From assembly GCA_963924555.1 (NCBI GenBank), contig OZ004595.1, positions 744,001 through 808,000 on the forward strand: DNA of 64,000 nucleotides, in the 5' to 3' direction. A program made the position numbers and the translations under genes. Positions 59,637-64,000 of this stretch are shown here, piece after piece. This stretch comes from Crambe crambe. Lineage: Eukaryota; Porifera; Demospongiae; Poecilosclerida; Crambeidae. The notes beneath the pieces are model-generated. The model had not been told where the DNA came from. It was given only the letters and a program-made list of their open reading frames with translations, and did not search any database. Positions within the stretch are counted from its first letter, which is position 1, and each line of letters opens with the position of its first letter.

Positions 59637-62600
59637 ATGGCAGAGGGAAAATCGAAACAGGTGAGCTGTAATGCATGCTCATCAGTAGGTCTAGAAATCC
59701 AGATGAAGAACTTGTTCACTACACGCATAGATGCCATTTATAAGGCTATGGCGCCTAAAATATTGGGGAGGACAGCTGCATTGGTCGGCTAATTCGCCTC
59801 AAAACTGCAGCTGTTTGTTTGTTATGTACAGCCTGTCCTGCTATTTATCAGTTGGCCAATTTATCTTTCTAGTAGAGATAGCAGTTAGCTAGGTCTGCAA
59901 GTTCTTTTAGACTTGACTGGTAGATAGTGTTACTGCTAGTTTATAGTTTGACTATCTAGATGTTTCCTCCCAATACAGGAACTCGAGGGAGAGCTTGCGA
60001 CAGCATTGATTGTAAGTTGTCATGAAAGTAGCTGCTGTGATGTTGTGTTGGTCCAGTGCCCTCTGGTCAGTCACTGCAAAGCACCTTAGGCCCATAGAAA
60101 CAGTCTGTCAAAGATGAGGGGTGCTCGTATGCAGGGACAGGTTGCTTATTGGAATGCTGGACTACTCAACCTTAAAGCAGTTACCTCCAGCATGTGGGCC
60201 CCAATGTTTCGTACAGATTGTCAACACGCCTCAGCTTGTGTGCCTACTAGACCCCTGTCCATTTTTATAGGCCAAATGCTGACTCGGCATAATTCCTAGT
60301 GCCCCTCTGCCGAGGGAAGTGGGTGGAGTCTTGTGACTCACAGACCCCAGGACAATATTGAGCACACTTTTTAATGAACATTCCCCACGTTTGGAGTGTA
60401 CAGCTCAAACACCTTGCATGCTAGACCCCTGCTCAATTTTTTACAAGCCGTTACCAACCCATTCAAGTGTGCCGAGGGAAATGGGTGGGGTCTAGTGACT
60501 CATGGACCCCATGACCTTATAGAGCATGATGTGCTCTACAGGTTCTCCAAGTTTGGAGGCCGTAGCTCGCATGCTGTGGGTGTGGTGATTTTTTTTTGTG
60601 GTGCATGATGGCTGTCTTTGTGTGTTGGTTGTATGGTTGTCTCACCTTCTCTCTCTCACTCCTCACAGTGGAAGGCATACTATCAGAGGTGGATAGAGGT
60701 CTATGAACAGGTGAGTGATGAGTGTAGCAGTGGTGTGATGAGGGCGTGGCATGTGGCCCAGTCCATACCTGGTGTGTATTCCATGTGTGCAGGGATTGTC
60801 TGCTGCTCAGAAGAAGCTCAGTCAGCCTTCCCTGAGTAAAGCAAGGCAGTCTGAGCTTGAGGAGGAGGTGAAGGATTATGAGGGAATGATCCAGGAATTT
60901 AAAAAGCTTCTCCTTGGTAGAGAAGAAGCTATAAATAAGCTTCAAGATGCCCTGGGGCAACTTACTTGTAAGTATAAAGATTTAGCACTAATTAGATGAT
61001 GTAATGATACATTATACAAGTTAAGTAATAGCCCAGAGCTATAAAATAGTGTGCGCTCAGCTGGGAGGTGTAATTAGTAATTAATAGTAACATGTAAGAA
61101 TTAATTAGTGACTAATTAAAAGTAGGTGAATTAATAAATGTTTGAGTGGCCATAACTTTTGAAGGGAAAGTGCTATAGTCTTGAAATAAGAACCATTCTG
61201 CTCAGAAAATTCTACTCTTTCTTTGTGTCACTACTAGCATTACCTAAGAGAGTGTTAGGGAGGTGATAATCCATTTTGGCATATTTTTAACAATGTTATA
61301 ATTATTTTATCAGCAGAATGTGACTGTTGTGATGTCTTGTAACACTTATTATAAACTGTTATGTAAATAATGTTCTTTTTCCCTCTTCAGCTGCTTCCCA
61401 GAAGCCTGACTCTTCTTCCCAGAAAGAAACACAGAGTGAGTATTGTAAGCCACAATAAGTGGTCCCATTGACAGCAATGTACACATACAATGGTGTGCTT
61501 TAATTGAGGTTCTTAGGCAATAACAATTTATTCAGTCAATGATTTACTTTACAGAATCAACATCAAGTGACTTGCGTCTAGATGATGCAACTAGAGAGAA
61601 AATGGTAAGTGTAATCAATGGAGGGGGTGTGTGTATGCAGATATCATTCATGTGGGGTATGAACTCTATGATCGCTCTCCTGGTTTCTCTAATTCAGTTC
61701 AACCAGTCCATGACGTGGGGCCACGTTGAGGCAATCATCATCAAGGTCCTGATCGTGGGGGCTGCTGGAGTCGGCAAATCCCTTTTTTTGTCTCGTCTCC
61801 TTGGTGTCGCTATTTCTCTCATCCGAAACAGTACCGGAGTGGTCGAGAAAGCCCAGAGGGTCAACTGTCAAAGGTTGGGCACAACAGATCACTTAAAGAA
61901 CATAGTTTGGGAAGTGGTCGGACCGAAAGAACTGATGAAACTTCTTGCCGATGCCATAACCTCAGGAATTGAGAAGTTCACTGCTTCTGTTTCCCCTCCA
62001 CATGCATCTCGTCGTTCCAATAATGGATCAGGTTCTCATTCGACCAGTTCTGCTGATGCAAGCTACTCTACAGCTAGAACTACCGTCCTTCAGCTGATAG
62101 GTCGTTCCAAGGAAGGTAAATTGCTGAAGATGACTTGGATCTCTCTGATAGATAGTGGAGGGCAGCCTCAGTTCCACGAGCTTCTTACAGCATTCATCAG
62201 AAACACCACTTTAGGTATCTTTGTCTTCAGACTCTCAGATCGGCTGGACGATAAGCCACGGATTGAATACTACAAAGGTGGAAAGCCACTGGGTGAGCCT
62301 TATCCTTTCCCCATGAGCCACAAGGAGATCTTCCAACACTGTATCCAGACCATTTCTTCCCTCCCTTCCACTTCTCCTCCGAAGGATCAGGCCCCAACTT
62401 TCCCGAAGATTCTCGTCTTGGGAACTCATCGAGACAAAGAGAGCAAGTGTTCCGAAACACGTGATGAAAAAGAGAAGATTCTCAGGGATATCTTGCACAA
62501 AGGACCAAAACCTGACTCAGCCATCTCAGAAGACTTACTTTATTACGGAAATAAGTGCATCTTTCCTTTGAATGCTAAATCACCCGAGAAGCAGGACGAG

Positions 62601-64000
62601 GAGATCATCGGTGATATTCGAGAAAAAATAGTGCATCTTGCACCTCAACCCCAATCCATCCCACTGCAGTATTACGCACTCGAACTGGAACTTGAAAAAA
62701 AAGAAGAGAGTGTGATTAGCTTCAAAGAATGTTTGGACATTGCCAAGCATTCCCTGCTTTTCGAAGAGACTGCAGCCAAAGCTGCCATCCATCATCTCGA
62801 TAGCCTCAACCTCATCCAGTACTTCCCAGAGTGTGCCGAAGAGGTCATATTCTGTGACCCCAACATCCTCCTCAACAAGGTGAACGCGCTGATAGAGAAA
62901 AGCTACAGCTTGAGAGGTTTTACCCCTACAAAACCCGAGGTACTTGTAGGAGGAGATTGGGGTAAATTCCACATGCGTGGCAGGGTGACCTTACCCATGC
63001 TGAAAGAGTTTCCCGAAGGCTTCGTGCAAAATCTTTACGATCATCGCACTTTGGCCACGATCTTTGAAGACCTGCTCATCTTGACTCGTTTTGAGCATGA
63101 TGATAGCTTTTTTATGCCTGCCCTGCTCGATGTTAAAGATCTGAAGCTCATCCAGCGACCGACCAAGACGTGCCTGATCATAGCATTCTCCTCTGGGTAT
63201 GCCCCCTTGGGACTTTTTTCTTCCTCCATCGCCTTTCTGACTTCAAGCAATAATCGATGGCCTTCTCCATGGATGTTCTTGTTCGAAAAAGGTCAACTCT
63301 TCCGAAATGTGATCAGCTTTGAAGTGAATGCAGTAAAGGTCACTCTTATTGACTCCTCAGCTCATTTTGAGGTTCACGTAGAGCTGCAGGAAGACATGCA
63401 AGAAGACCCATCTATGATGCCCGAAGTTTGCAGAATCGTACGACAAGGGATCAAGGAGGCCATCAAGCAATCGATGAAGAAACGCCACATCTGTAGTGCA
63501 TCGTACAATGAGAGTTTCTTCTGCCCGTGTGACTCGTATGCTACCTACCACTTGGCCAGTGTGAAAGAAGTCTTTGGGAAGTATCGCAGGTGTTGTGACG
63601 TTCACACTGGGAAGGGTGGAGCTTTGGAAGAACATCACTACCAGTGGCTGGGAATAGAACCCTCTACACCATCAAAAGGTAGGAATAACAATTTTTATCA
63701 TTGGTTTGTGCCAATGGCCTAATGTAATTATGTTCTTTATAGCCACTTCTGGTTCTCTTGGGATGGCTGCTCTTCCTGCAGCTAGTGAGTACTTGAAAGA
63801 CATGAACAGAGAAGAAGTGATCAGACTGGGGCTAGCTCTTGGATTGTTATACAGTAGACTTGAAGGGATGAAAATGTTTCCTGAAGATGTCATAGCTGCA
63901 TGGTTGAGGGGAGACGACGAATGTGGTTTTCCCAGCTGGACTAGTCTGGCCACAGCTCTTGAAAGAACTGGTCACACAGTTATTGCCTCCAAAGTCAGGA
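59637..64000 (+). CDS. Copy E: coiled-coil / Roc-like GTPase / COR-like / Death domain protein (3' end outside the window)
   Basis: Exons: 59637-59660, 59979-60011, 60669-60710, 60793-60967, 61391-61435, 61555-61604, 61698-63678 (1,981 nt), 63743-64000 (Death-domain exon, cut about 3 nt before its expected donor). P-loop GAAGVGKS, DSGGQ and a THRD motif (followed by K instead of E) are intact. The COR-like and Cys-rich parts are complete and the Death domain matches copy B closely. Intron 6 is again 93 nt and in frame. The C-terminal third of exon 7 resembles copy A more than B. The first two-thirds of exon 7 is almost identical to B and C, which points to gene conversion or recent duplication. 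Confidence 0.88.

Larger units (their letters stand above)
56815..59640 (+). repeat. Intergenic duplication, unit 3, upstream of copy E
   Basis: It is collinear with units 1 and 2 from GTGAGTGTGGGTCCCCC (compare 5,073) to AAGCTGAAC at 57,162. It resumes at CACTATAATTGTAGGGTGG (about 58,179) through to exon 1 of copy E. It lacks the MITE of unit 2. The 1.0-kb interruption is listed separately. Confidence 0.85.

Overview
This is eukaryotic, intron-rich, AT-biased DNA and looks like an early-branching metazoan, most probably a demosponge of the Amphimedon/Haliclona type. That call is an inference. It rests on short introns, tight gene spacing, Roc-COR and ZU5-UPA proteins carrying Death domains in tandem, and a delta-catenin (p120 family) that ends in the PDZ ligand DSWV. 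I saw no rRNA, tRNA, CRISPR array or prokaryotic operon.

The backbone is a tandem family of death-fold signalling genes on the + strand. Copy A (1-1004) is only the 3' part of a Roc-COR exon. B (7160-11838), C (30584-36968), D (44423-49730) and E (59637 to the window end) share a six-exon N-terminal coiled-coil module with nearly identical introns. B and E continue into a Roc-like GTPase, a COR-like region and a Death domain. C has the same GTPase/COR exon, but its first Death domain has lost its core and a different death-fold exon follows a linker of small phase-1 exons. D swaps the GTPase exon for a ZU5-UPA-Death module. Coiled-coil exons 2-4 differ between copies almost only by amino-acid replacements, placed with 3-4 heptad spacing, while the intron between exons 3 and 4 is identical in all four. 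This suggests a diversifying recognition or dimerisation surface on a shared chassis, and it is the strongest candidate for an undescribed system here.

The rest is a mosaic of duplicated and broken pieces. 1.24-7.15 kb is a tandem duplication of the upstream region of the family, present a third time at 56.8-59.6 kb. 15.6-26.3 kb is a large, decayed KDZ (Kyakuja-Dileera-Zisupton) DNA transposon bounded by inverted arrays of a ~150-166 bp tandem repeat. It carries a minus-strand OTU-type protease gene with a PHD-like zinc finger and a plus-strand DDE transposase with in-frame stops. 26.67-30.0 kb is the 3' half of a delta-catenin gene with a damaged splice donor and a probable frameshift; a second scrap of its 3' end lies at 12.19 kb. 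37.4-40.5 kb holds minus-strand Ser/Thr/Pro-rich exon fragments. 40,902-44,146 is a Mutator-like element with a perfect 9-bp target duplication, a nested 462-bp insertion and a foldback element. 50.05-54.0 kb is a kinesin-3 motor pseudogene fused in its last intron to the 3' end of a Death-domain gene, with a 358-bp (TC)n tract in its first intron. A single C2H2 finger exon sits at 55.7 kb.

Exon coordinates were worked out by eye from splice sites and reading phase. Family assignments come from motif recognition without database searches.
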